Source: Holtermannia corniformis (lineage: Eukaryota > Basidiomycota > Tremellomycetes > Holtermanniales). From it: a stretch of 64,000 nt of DNA. A program made the position numbers and the translations under genes. The stretch spans positions 302,252 through 366,251 of the forward strand of contig BCIJ01000011.1 in the NCBI GenBank assembly GCA_001599935.1, written 5' to 3'. How positions within the stretch are numbered: the stretch's first letter is position 1; each line of letters opens with the position of its first letter. Shown piece by piece: positions 32,706 to 44,099 of the stretch. The notes beneath the pieces are model-generated. The model was not told where the DNA came from and searched no databases. It saw nothing but the letters and a program-made list of their open reading frames with translations.

Positions 32706-35700
32706 TCAGATAGTCACGTTGGCGACATGGTCACCCCGCCTGCGCGCCATGCACTCGTCGAGCTTGAGCTCGCACTCGTTGAGGGCCTCGAGCAATGGCC
32801 CGAGATTCTCCGGGGTTAGAGCGATCACGCCGGATTCGGCCCGGCTATCGGCCGGAGCCGACTGGGCCGACATTGAGCGAGTGGCGGCCTCGGGGTCAAT
32901 CGCGAGCGGTGGAGTGTGCGTCATGGCTCGACGGGAAGACGGCCGGAGGGTCGCGTCCGTGTCAGCGGGGCGCGCTGTTGGCAAGATGAAGCGCTTGGGA
33001 CTGTCGGGTGTACGAGGACCATCACGACCGAGCGCGAGGGCGTGCGTCTTGATCTGTCGCGACGCGCTGTCGGCCCTGAACATGCCTCGCACACTGGGAC
33101 GGCGAGGGGATGCCGAGGTAGAGTACGTGCCCGCACCGACCGTCACGCCTGGTCCGCGCCCGAGCGCTGAAAAGCTCGAGCGCGTCGTGTTGTAAAACAC
33201 TTCGTTTGCTCCCGGTGAACACGGGATCTCACCCTGCAGCGGGCTCTTGTCCGCCCTGCGCACAGGTGGCGCACTGGCTTTGGTCGACTCCGGGACAGTT
33301 CCGGGCAGAGGGTGACGCGGGGTCCGAAGCGAGCGCAAAAAGTCCTTGAGGCCTTGTAAGCCTGCGCGACTGGGCCGCCGTGCCTTGCCGCTCGACGGGT
33401 TGGTGTTGCGCAACACGGCCGTAGGCGAAGGGAACGACGGGCTCGCAACGATGTAGGTCGATTCGCCGGGTGACGGCAGGGTGATTGAAGTCGGTGTGGG
33501 ATGTTGACTGCCTGTGCGCTTGAACGGGTGTAGAGGCGATGGAATCGGTGTAGACTGGCTATGGGGCAACGTTGTCGCCGTATGCACAACGTCGGTGATC
33601 GCGGGGATCTCACTGATCGAAGCTGTCGACGGCGAGCTGAGCATGCTTTTCAGGACCTCGAGCTGGCGCTTGCTGAGATCCTGACGCCCGGTCGAAGCGC
33701 GCCATTGATCGGGCGGACTCGCTCGGGGCGGACCAGGACCAACGTAGGGTTCCTCGATCGAGTCGCGAAACACGGTATCGGACGATTGCCGTGGCGTGCT
33801 CGGTTGCAGCCCGGGAGCAGACGAGCCTTTGCGCATCGGTACACCTGCGCTTGAGGCCAGCGTGACACGACGTTCGCGCCTGGGCGAGACGTCTGAAGCC
33901 GGCGATTGCGCGCTCGCTTCGGGTGGCGCGTTGGTGCTGCCGACCTCGATCAAGACGTCTGCAATCTCCCACCATTGAGCATACTCGTCGGCGAGGCTGA
34001 CGGACGAGACGTCTGCAGCGTCCAAGAGTTCGAGCTTGAGGTACTCTTCCTTCATCTGCTTGAGTCCTGTGCGATCGTCAGCACCTAACAATCAAGCGCC
34101 AACACTGACTCTCGACACCGCTTGCAAACCGCCGCATGGCCGTGATCCCCGCTTTGAGCTCCTTTTGCTTTGCCAAGACGTCTCGCGGGATCAACAGGTC
34201 ACTCCACGAATTCCTCCGTCGATCCCTCCGTCCCCTCGCCGTCGCCGGCTCGTCCTCTTCCTCATCAGCCCAAGACTCCATCGCACGCGCAACGTCATCA
34301 ATCACGCCTGTGCTCTGGTTCAAAAAACTAGAACTCGGCGCTGACGCCGACCCAGCGCGATACGCAGGCGAAGCGACGACGGTCGGCAGTGGCGGTTCCC
34401 TGTCCTTGTCTCCTACAGCGTTGGATCCAAACTTCCAGCCGCCGGATAGCTTCCTGCCGTGCTTTTTACTGAGCGATCCGAGCCGTTTCAACGCCGCTTG
34501 ACCGCGTGACGCCGTCGTCGGCGTCGCAGGCGGCATCTCAAACGTGATGCTCGTTTCTGATTTTTTCCTGTTCGCTTCGAGCGTTGGGTGGTTTGCTAGA
34601 CCGAGACCGAGACCGGCGTCGCGAAACGAAGATTTTTTCGAAATCTGGACAGAGGTCGGACGGTGTTTCGGTTTGCGCGGGGTCAACGCTGGATCGGGTT
34701 CTGGCGAGGTGGTGATCGGTAGCCCGGGGTAGGATGAAGAGGCTGGGATGGGAGGTAACGAGTCTGAATGCTGACTGGTAGCCGAAGCTGTACGTGATGG
34801 GAAGATGCCCGAGCCGTTCAAGCTGGCATACGACGGGCTTTGAGAACTATATGGCGAGTTTGGGCTCGGTGACGGTAGATGGAACCCTCGTGATGGATGG
34901 GCCGAGAGCGGTGGGGACGGGTAGGATGGTAATGGGGGTGGTGGGGAGATGAGGGATGAAGTTGATGCTGATGGATGCAAAGCGCGCAGGATACTACTGG
35001 ATGAGCGACGGATCGAAGTCCCGGATGCGCGGGACGAAGGTCGTTTGAGTGCGTCTTTGACATTGGTCGAGCTCCGTGGTCGGCGCACTTTGGTCGGTGA
35101 GGGAGGCAACGAGTGCTCATCAACCGCGACCGGCGGCAAGATTGGCGTGCCCGAGAACCGTTTGCCCATCTTGCCCAGTAAGCGGCCGACGCCGTTGCCA
35201 CGACTCGTCTTTGGAGCGTCCTCTTGCCTCTGCAAAGGTTCCGGGGAGAACGGGATGCCAGATACACGAGGCTGGCGATGCTCTGCGCCTCGGAGCGCGT
35301 TGGCAACGGCGGCGGAAGCCGATGTGGGCGGGTGCGAGTGCGCTGGTGAATCGTGCTCAAACGCATCGTGCAGCCGCACAGACGATCGGGTTGATTTCTG
35401 ACGTTTCGTGAGCCTCCGCGGTGGCTCGTCGCTGTCGATCGTGGTCGGTGCAGGCCGTGCGGACGCTTGGTGCGAGATGAGACCGGACGCTTCGTCGGCG
35501 GGTGTAGACGAGCCTGATTGCGAGCGTGTAGCGACCGGCGGAGGCAGGCGGATGGTCTCGTCTGCTTGATCTTGGTCTGGATCAGAGTCCGAGTTGCCCC
35601 ATGCTGCACTGTCGGCGAACGATGGTACGGGTGACGTCTCGCGGTCGGACGGTGTTGCGGCTGGCGTCGGTCTGGGTCGATGAAAGACAAAGTCGTCGTC

Positions 35701-35903
35701 CCAGTTTTCCTTTGCTGTCCATCAACGTCAGCCTGGAGACTCGCGAGCATGAACGGACGGTACGGACCCTTGCTCTTGCCTTTTCTGCCTGGACCACTGC
35801 CGCTCGAGTCGCGGTGGACGCTGACATGGGTGCTCGTGCTGTTGCTCTTCCGGCGTCCCTTGAGCGGTGCGGTCACTGGCGGGGTGGACGCTGGCATTGT
35901 CAT
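32706..35903 (-). CDS. Large Ser/Pro-rich fungal protein of unknown function
   Basis: Three exons (35903-35768, 35714-34110, 34066-32706) join to 1033 residues. Most of it is low-complexity Ser/Pro/Arg sequence with many SP/TP and basic-Ser motifs, suggesting a heavily phosphorylated cytoplasmic protein. Compact islands stand out: KENWDDDFVFHRP near the N-terminus, ALKRLGSLSKKHGRKLSGGWKFG, the segment DDVARAMESWADEEED...SWSDLLIPRDVLAKQKELKAGITAMRRFASGVERLKQMKEEYLKLELLDA, and a C-terminal helix (NLGPLLEALNECELKLDECMARR). A WDDDF-type motif occurs in some fungal septation and cell-cycle regulators, but that link is too weak to name a function. It is convergent with the regulator ending at 32623. 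Confidence 0.75.
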
Positions 35904-36552
35904 GGACGAGCGATGAGCGTCGCAGTGTGCATCCCTGTGAGTGCGAGAGCGAGTCGAGGTCGTGCTGGCGATCAACGATCCGACAAGACGGCGCAGAGAC
36001 GCGTTTCAACCGAGCGACCACATGATATGTAACGACCGTATGCTATCCATCTCACGCTCGAGTGGACGTTGCCATGTAGCTGGCCTGCACGATGGCTAGC
36101 ATACAGTGATCAGATGCTGCGCTCCACGCCCACGATCCAAAGCTCCGAGCGAGGACGCCCAGTGTCCCACCGGTAGAGACGGTGCACGCGGCTCTCGAAC
36201 GCAATCAACCCGAATGAATCAGATGGATGTTGCTGTGCGCAAGCAGGCGTATGCTGTATGCACTCGAGCGCGCCGCACATCAACACGGTCCCAGTGCGTT
36301 GACAGCCGTCTGACCATCCATCCCTGGCGACGCCGACGGTGATCACTGGTGCTGCTGCGTTCATCTCGCTGCAACCTGACCGGTACGCCGAGTGGTGTGT
36401 CTCCGAGCAGGTAGCCTAGCTGACAATGCTGGGATAGTGACCACCACCTTGTTGACGATAACGCCGTGGCCGGCGCTCAGCCCAGCTCTCAATCCCCCTG
36501 TGCACCTTGTCAACACTGGCCGGCACCGTACAGCACCGTCCACCGAGCCAGC
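35904..36552. promoter_or_regulatory. Divergent intergenic region, no motif recognised
   Basis: 649 bp separate two divergent genes (starts at 35903 on - and 36553 on +). No gene, repeat or clear regulatory palindrome was seen. Confidence 0.4.
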
Positions 36553-39235
36553 ATGCAGACTCAGACTCCCCGCCCGCGCCCGCCAGCGTTTGTTACCCGT
36601 CCGCGCAGACCGTCAGGTCAGTCGCACCCGCCAGGCGCGAAACCAAGCCCGCCGCCGCCGCCGTACCGCAAGGAGCTCGAGCTCGACGTGGTGCAGGCCG
36701 CTCGCTCGCTCGGCTTGAGCGTCGGTGACGCCGTGTCCGAGTCGGAGAGCGATGCCGCAGACGGCACCGTCGGTAAGCAAACTCGAGAAGAGATGAAGAC
36801 GAGGTTGAAGGCGATGGAGAGGCTCCTGAGCGAGCGCGAAAAGGGTACGTGGGCTGCAGCGTGGATGACCGTGCCAACGTCCGATTGCAGAGCTCTCCCT
36901 CGCAGCGCAGATTGGCCAGTCATTGCTGTCCACCAACATCTCGCTGCGCACCCAGCACGAGACCCTGCTCTCCAACCTGCCAGCGTCAGTCTCCGACTCG
37001 ATCGAACGCCTCTCTGCGCCAGCGCCAGGCCAGTGGCGAGGTGATCCCAACTCGCCCACTCCATTCCGCTTCCCTCCAGTCTCGGGCTTGTCCATCGATC
37101 AAGCAGCCGACGATAGCGACCTGCCTCAAGACCTCGTGCAGACGCTCTCTCAAGTCGAGATTGAACGTGATCTCGCGCCCTCACCCTCGCCCTCGCCCGC
37201 GCGCCCGTTCCAGACGATCCGTGCGATCCGGCCCGCGACTCTACGCCAGCTCTCTTCAAACTCGTCTGCCGGCTCACCAGGCCACGGCCGCGGAAACTCG
37301 ATCAGCTTTGCGCGGCTCCAGCTTCAAGATCTGGCCGAACAGAACCAGACCCTGCTGAGCCGATTGAGCGAGGTCGAGGAGGAAGAAGAGGTACGGCGGC
37401 GCAAGATGCGCAGGCTGGAGGGTGAGATTGGTAGGTTGAGGCAGCAGCTTGAAAGAGCCGAGGCGGATAGGGTCGAGGACAAGGAGGAGGATTCGAGCGT
37501 CGTGTTGGCCGCGCCAAAAGCGCAGGCTTTGCCGCACACGCCTTGGCGCCGTCGGACGCGCACCGCCGAGCGTACACTCGACCTCGACAGCGCAGAGACG
37601 GACAGTGTAGCCCTGGCGCCGTCAATGGCCTATCCGCAATTCCCAGGCGGCACGGCCGAGCCGCAACCGATCCTCCGAAGGTTCAAGCGCCCTTCGCTCG
37701 AACAAAGTCCAGAGCCGTCACCGGACAAGCACGAGCTCACACCCCAGCGCCTGTCGAAAGCTCAAGTCGACGACGCCGTCGACGTGCTCGCACGCGCGAC
37801 CCAACTCTCACCAGCACCGCTCGCGAGGCTCAAGCAATCGCCAGGACACCGTTCGACAATGTCGACGGGCAGTATCCCCTCGCCGCCATCGAGTATGACG
37901 GCTTTGCCTGCACGAGGCCGAGGGAACCGAGGGATGATAGAGCACCACCGTCGGATCCGCAAGAAGATTTCCAGATCGAGCTTTGTCCTGGGCAAGACTC
38001 CTTCGCCTTTACGGTCCGCTCAGGCGCCCGCAGACGAGCCAACGCCGACAAAGATGGAGCCTGAGATGGACAGACCGAACTCGCCGTATGCGACGCTACG
38101 CGTGCCTTCGACTGTACGCGTGCCGTCTCCCAGCAGTCCGGGTCTACGCACGCCTGTACGCGACCGGGCAGTGTCCCCAGCTCCTAGCGCTGGCAGCCCT
38201 TCCTTCGCGTCGCTCAGCTCCAAAGTCGCCACCATGCGCAGCTATATCGGCTTGGGGATCAACGGGCGCACGCTCGGCAGTGAGCTCGGAAGCGAGTTTG
38301 GCGACGACTGGGCTTGCGATGTCCCATCGCTCGATGGCTTGCTGCTTGATGTCCCTGGGGGGTCAACTCGCTCGCGTTCACCATCGCCCGCACGGACCGA
38401 ACCTGACGCTGACGCAGTCAGTGACAACGGACAACAGCCAGCTGGCGACATGCCACTCTCGACATCTCTTGCGCTCTCGGCATTGATCCTCGCACTGGCG
38501 CCTTCATCAGCACTTTTAGCCGACTCGTCGACGCCCATCATGCCGCCTGGAGCCTTCAAAAAGGATGCAGACCTCGACTCTCGCGCGTTCGATCTTCTCG
38601 ACCAAGCAGTGTGTGAGCGCTCGATCCGCTGGGCAGACGACGACAAGGAGGCCGAAGACGAGATGGACGCCCTCAACGGATCCGAAGAGGATCAGCCCGG
38701 GTCCAGTACCGAGTGGGCCGTTGTGCGGCGTCGAACGCGCTCGGCGAGCACCGAACAGACGTTGTCGAAACGCCCAGCGAGTTCGAGACGATTGCTGGCG
38801 CCCGCTCTGCCGGCTGGACTGCTGACGTGGGGTCAACCCGCTGATCCGTGGGAAGCGACGCCATACCCTGAATCCGACGATAGTCCTTCACCGCTAAAAC
38901 CCAAGGGTCCCAGCCCGCCGAAGCGCACGCGCCGAGCCGTGACTCGTCTCACAAGCCTAGTCGCAGACGGTACGGATCCGTTATCGACCAGTACGAGCCT
39001 GAGCGTCCGAGTGCGACACTCTAGAGCGCCTCGGAGCGCAGCGCTCGCGAAAGCACCCAAGAGCGAACAGCGCTCCCTCCCGGACCGTGTCGTGCGCAAA
39101 GCCATCAAAGTCCTCATGGACGTTTGGCTCGTCATGCAGTTCTTGGTCGTGCTTGGAGTCTTCTTGTGGGTCACGCTCAAAAAGGGACCGCGCGAAGTCA
39201 TGTACGTTCGCGACGACTTGGGGATCGTGTACTGA
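36553..39235 (+). CDS. Coiled-coil protein with C-terminal membrane anchor, function unknown
   Basis: Two exons (36553-36844, 36891-39235) give 878 residues. An N-terminal Pro-rich tail is followed by a conserved-looking helical block (EEMKTRLKAMERLLSEREKELSLAAQIGQSLLSTNISLRTQHETLLSNLP). A long coiled coil comes next (FARLQLQDLAEQNQTLLSRLSEVEEEEEVRRRKMRRLEGEIGRLRQQLERAEADR). The central part is Ser/Pro-rich with repeated SP sites. A single hydrophobic helix near the end (VWLVMQFLVVLGVFLWVTL) leaves about 20 residues behind it, so it may be tail-anchored with a large cytosolic coiled coil, like golgins or organelle-motor adaptors. That comparison is architectural only. Confidence 0.75.
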
Positions 39236-39550
39236 TGGAATGTAGGGGCGCTATGCGCAAGGACAAGCGCATTGCTTGATCTAGACGGTCTCGGGATAGA
39301 GCAGGCAGGAGAGGCGTCAGTTTATAATTCGCTGCGAGCGCATGGCGAGGATGTATCTCTTTTGGCGGTCCGCGGTTACAGATGGATCGATCCACAGTAT
39401 ATAGTAGGTTCTATCCGGTGCAAGCTTTACACCGAGTAACCCGACTCACCCGTCCACACGAGATGCCAGCCCCCTGCGCGTAACGAAAGTGCAATGCATG
39501 CGATAGAGGCAGACTATGTACAATAAAGAGCTCGAAACCGATCGTGTGCT
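39236..39550. other. Convergent intergenic region
   Basis: 315 bp between two converging genes; nothing beyond presumed 3' ends and poly(A) signals (for example AATAAA-like ACAATAAAG near 39521) was seen. Confidence 0.4.
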
Positions 39551-41570
39551 TTACATGATGATACAGCATTTGCCCCTTTTCACGTCGTCTCGATCGCGCG
39601 GCTGCTGCGAATGCCACTGCGCAGGCGGCGGGAACGTCGAGTGGGACGGAAAGTGACCGTTTGCTGGCGTCGAAGGCTGGACTGTGATCGCTGGCGCTGG
39701 CGCTGGCGCGAACGTGTTTTTGCTGGCGCCGGTGCTCGACTCGCCCGATTGCGCGGCGGCATCTCGGCGCGCTAGTACCGCTCTTCTCAGATCGTCGATC
39801 GAGGCTTGGCCGCGTAGGAACGAGGGTTTGCGCGAGAGGCTTTTGGAGGCCGTGCTGGCCTGAGAATCGGCTGTCCCGGGTCGTTTCCCGGCCCGTGATT
39901 TCGACCCCGAGCCGAAGGGGACGGTCGGCTGCAGGTTGTCGAATGTACCCGTGGCCGTCGTGGTGGTGGGTAGCACGTTGCGGTCCGTCGCGGTATCGCT
40001 CGTGAGGGCGTTGCGTGAGGGTGAGCTCGGAAGTGGGTTATCCGGTGAGATGTCGAAAGTGGGCGAGAACGCGGCCGGGCGCGGTTGCATCGGGTCATAG
40101 TCGAACACGGGGTCCTGTTCACCATGAGCGCACGCTACTCGCCAGAATAGACTTACCGCCGTCTTGACGACAACGTTGCCGTGCTTGTCTTTGACCTTGC
40201 GGCCCTTTTGCCACTTGAGCGGCGTGCCGTCCCGATCCCATTCAATCACAAAGCTCTCGTCGTCACCCGACGTTGGCGTCGGGCTGACTTTGCCACCGGG
40301 CGTGCCCATCTTTTTGGCAACGGCCGGAAGGACGACGTCGTCCCATGCCGTGTCTCGAGGCGGGGNGAAGCCCGACTCTGGCGGCTTCAAGTGTGCGGCA
40401 ATGCCCAAGCGCGACGAAGGTGGGGTTTGCGTCGACTGCGCGAGCACGTTGAGTGACATTGAGCGGCTCTGCGAGGTAAAGGCGCTGTTGGTCGAGGATG
40501 GAGTAGTGGAGGGTTTGGTTGTGCGAAGCTTGGACCCCGAGGCCGCCCTTGTAGACTGCTTGTTGACCGGTGTCGATGGTTGACCGAGGCCAAGCGAGAG
40601 ATGGTCGGTCGTCGAAGAGCGCGGAACGCCACTAGTGTTACTGCGTGGTTTCCTCGATCCCACGTCTACACTTGTCCTCGGCAGACCCGACGACGAAGAG
40701 CCAGGCGATGGCCGCTCGAGCCTGCTGCTTGGCACCTTTGCATCGGCCAGCAAGGTATCCGCACGGACGCGCACTCGTTCATCACCCATGCTCTTGCGCC
40801 CACGCGGGAGCTCGCCCCTATGGCCGCGCTGAGCGATATCCAGAGCTTCACGCGTATCGAGCTCCCAGCTGCCTAGCGAGCGGTTGGCATCAAACTCTGT
40901 CGACGGCTGATGGAGCAGAAATGGCGGTTGTTCATCCTGGATGCGCGCATGCTGCTCAATCGCTTTGAGGTCGATCGAATCGATGCTCGCGTTGCTCCGC
41001 TTGGGATGAAGCTTTGGCGCACGGATTGGGATCCCCGAGCCGTACGAGTTTTTCGGCGGACTGATGCCGAGCGGGGTAGTGACTGCACTGGGTGGAGTTG
41101 AGCCTGATCCGATCGCGTTGGCAAACGAGCCTGAACGGGAGCGAGAGACTGGGATGCGCGTGTACGCGCTGGGAGAGGGCGACTTGTCTTTGCTGTTTTG
41201 ACGGGCTGGCGTCGGGAGCTTTGAACTGGATGCAACGGGCGGTTGGGACGCCAGCGGGGTCGACTTTGTACGCTTGCGTGCTGGAGGAGGAAGGGCGGTC
41301 GGTGTTCCTTGGACGTCTTGCAACGGCACGTAGGTCGGTTGAGAGCTGTCAACGAGTGATGGACCGGACGGCGAGGTGGACAGAGCTTGGAACGGGTGGG
41401 CAGCAGAGACTGAAGAGGACGACAGGCGTTTAGTGAGGTATTGCGACTCGGCTTCGAGCCCTGGTTGCCAGTCAGCCATCGGCCAGGATCGACAAGGAGC
41501 ACTCACGCCTCCGGAGCGTCGGCACAATCTGCTCGTCCCACGCTGGGCCACTGCTCTGTCCCGTACGCAT
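39551..41570 (-). CDS. CaaX-box protein of unknown function, probably prenylated
   Basis: Exon 1 (41570-41507) reads MRTGQSSGPAWDEQIVPTLRRR and joins after a 46-bp intron to a long exon (41460-39551). The N-terminal block WDEQIVPTLRRRLEAESQYLTKRLS looks like a conserved helical module. The rest is Ser/Pro/Thr-rich until ESFVIEWDRDGTPLKWQKGRKVKDKHGNVVVKTA. The end is KRGKCCIIM: a basic stretch plus a CIIM CaaX box (Met favours farnesylation), with a second Cys that could be palmitoylated, so peripheral membrane attachment is expected. A 42-nt GTAAGT...CAG segment at about 40115-40157 is a multiple of three. If spliced, the protein is 643 residues; if retained, 657. An ambiguous base sits at 40366. 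Confidence 0.78.
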
Positions 41571-42094
41571 GCGTGAAGACGATGATACAGTGTCTCCCAG
41601 CTCGATCGCTGGGCCCGAAGCTACAAACGTCGCCATCACACTTGCTGCCAGTCTCCTATTGCGTGTTGGTGCCCGGGTGGAAGTCGATCGTGCGGGGAGT
41701 GCTCATGCCTTGGTGTCCGCCTGGGATATCAAGTCTTCTCCTTGGTGCCGTGTTGACGACTATAAAGATAGCAGTGATGGGACGGTGAGTGGTGTGTGCA
41801 GTGACCGTGCTGTATGTAGCTCGTCGTCGGGACCGCGCCCGTCACCTTTGTCTATCGGTGTGGGCGAGCGCAGAGCGAGTGTCGCGCTCAAGAGCTCAGT
41901 GTGAGCAGCCCAAGAAGACGAGGATCCCACAGCGGACCAAGCCATCCATAGACGGTCGCCCAACAGGACAGCTGCAGATTGACTCCACTCGGCCAGCAGT
42001 GCTCGACTCGACTTGGACCATCATTCTGCTCTCAACCGTCTTGCACACGGCGCTCAAGGTCCTACAAAGCCCACAGAGCCAAAACACACTCGCA
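41571..42094. promoter_or_regulatory. Divergent promoter region of the CaaX protein gene and MET2
   Basis: 524 bp between divergent starts. No Cbf1-type CACGTG was seen, which is of note for a MET gene; nothing else was recognised. Confidence 0.4.
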
Positions 42095-43980
42095 ATGTCA
42101 TACCCAAGTGCGTCGAGCCGCTCACGACCCGGTCACGCACTGACCACCGACTTTGCCAGTATCCTCCCTGCAGCCCGTCGACCGGCCAACGTCGTCTTTC
42201 GCAGGGTTCATCACCACTCAGAACACTGTCATCATCCCTCGATTCACTCTGGAGTCAGGCGTCGAGCTCCGCGATGTGCCAGTGGCATTCAAGACCTGGG
42301 GCAAGCTCAATCCACAGGGAGATAATGCACTCGTCATCTGCCATGCGCTCACGGGCAGTGCAGACGTCGAGGATTGGTGAGTCGATCGGCAGCCTGGCCA
42401 GGACCTTGGCTTGCCCACTCTTGTAGCTCTCTGGTGCTGATGGCACACCAGGTGGGGTCCACTACTTGGACCTGGGCGCGTCTTTGATCCGACTCGGTTC
42501 TTCATCTTTTGCGCAAATGTCATCGGGTCACCATACGGTACCGTCTCTAGCGTGACCATCAACCCGGACACTGGTCGACCGTACGGCCCCGAGATGCCAG
42601 GGAGTAGCGTCAAAGACGACGTCAGGTCAGTCCAGCGGCGATCACGCTTGCAAAGCTCTGATCGACAGACTGCACAAGCTTGTACTCGACTCGCTCGGCG
42701 TCAACTCGCTCGCATGTGTCATTGGCGGCTCCATGGGCGGCATGACCACACTCGAATACGCTCTCAACACGCCACCAGGCTTTGTGCGCTCCATTATCCC
42801 GCTCGCGACCTCTGCTCGGCACAGCGCGTGGTGCATCTCGTGGGGTGAAGCCCAGCGTCAGTCAATCTACTCGGACCCAGACTACCGTGACGGCTACTAC
42901 TTTGAAGCGCCTGCTTCAGGCCAAGGCCAAGACGTCGGTCAACCGACTCGAGGGCTTGCCGCCGCTCGGATGGCCGCACTGCTCACTTACCGCTCCCGAG
43001 ATAGCTTCGAGTCGCGGTTCGGGCGTAAAGCTGGGATCGGCAACAAGCAGGGGGTACCCAAGGGCGGGCTCAGAGTCATGGGTGGTCCCGAAACGACCGA
43101 CCCGTCAGTCGCGACAGAGGCCGATGTCGCATCGGGTAAAGCCTCGGCCGTCAATGGCCAGACAATCTCAACGACCGAGCTGCCGTCGGGCCAACGGACG
43201 CCAAGAGAAGACGCTTGGCACGCGCACAATGACGGCCACCGGGGCGGTCACCATCATGGACTATCGAGGCGGAACACGAATGCGCCGAGCGAGGATGGAC
43301 GGGCTTCGTCGACCCACTCGGATGATCGACCACTGACGGATCTAAGCTTGGGTGTGCCCGGCCGAGCCAAGCTCGGGACCGGGGGTGAGCGTGCACCAAA
43401 GGTCTTTTCAGCCCAGAGCTATCTTCGGTACCAAGGTGACAAGGTGCATTGCTTCTTTGCGTGCGTCACAAAGCTCACACCTCAGTTCACCTCGCGCTTT
43501 GACGCAAACTGCTACATCCACATCACGCGCAAGATGGATACGCACGACATTTCTCACCCGTCTTGCATCCCGTCCAACCCACCCACCATCTCGACCCAGC
43601 TCCCGCTCGTGCCCTCGTCCGCACCGGAAGAAACGCTCGAAGCGGCGCTCCACGGCGCGCTCGCCCACCTCCCTCCAGCGCTCGTGATCGGGATCGAGAC
43701 CGATGGCCTGTTCACCACGTCTGAACAAAAGGAATTGGCGGCTCATATCCCCGACGCCGAGCTCGTCATCATCCCGAGCCAGGACGGGCACGATGGCTTC
43801 TTGCTTGAATTCGAGGCGATCAACGGCTGGGCCATGGGCTGGTTGAAACGCAAGATTCCGGAATGTTACGAGGGAGAACCGATCATGACGTTGGAAGAGT
43901 ACGGCGCGGATACCGAGGCGTTTGGCGTAAAGAAGGAGAGCGTGTTTGGCGAAGTCGAGGCGGATGTGACGAGGTGGTGA
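42095..43980 (+). CDS. MET2: Homoserine O-acetyltransferase
   Basis: Four exons (42095-42107, 42160-42376, 42452-42625, 42669-43980) give 571 residues. The first coding exon is only 13 nt. Alpha/beta-hydrolase acetyltransferase motifs are complete: ALVICHALTGSADVEDWWGPLLGPGRVFDPTRFFIFCANVIGSPYG, the nucleophile elbow CVIGGSMGGMTTLE (Ser), ETDGLFTTSEQ (Asp) and GHDGFLLEF (His). It transfers acetyl from acetyl-CoA to homoserine, the entry to methionine synthesis by sulfhydrylation. Compared with yeast Met2, a His/Gly/Ser-rich insert of roughly 100 residues (about 43090-43390, AHNDGHRGGHHHGLSRRN) lies before the Asp/His part, as in other fungal enzymes with a variable loop. It ends close to the converging Dicer gene. 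Confidence 0.95.
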
Positions 43981-44099
43981 TGTATCTGTTGCATAGAGTG
44001 TCTGGTCCGAGGGTTGCGGGTGCCGCCCTACGCACTTCCATCCGGCTGCCATGGTGCCCAGGCAAGGAATTGCGAAGCCATCGTGATCGTGTGCGTAGA

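Noticed and set aside
34818..35975. 385-codon minus-strand frame rich in His/Arg/Pro
   Set aside because: It overlaps the 32706-35903 gene. Only its first ~45 codons are the real first exon; the rest is the wrong frame past the intron at 35767-35715.
41571..42094. Search for a Cbf1/Met4 site in the MET2 promoter
   Set aside because: No CACGTG or clear Met31/32-like site was found, so no regulatory call was made.
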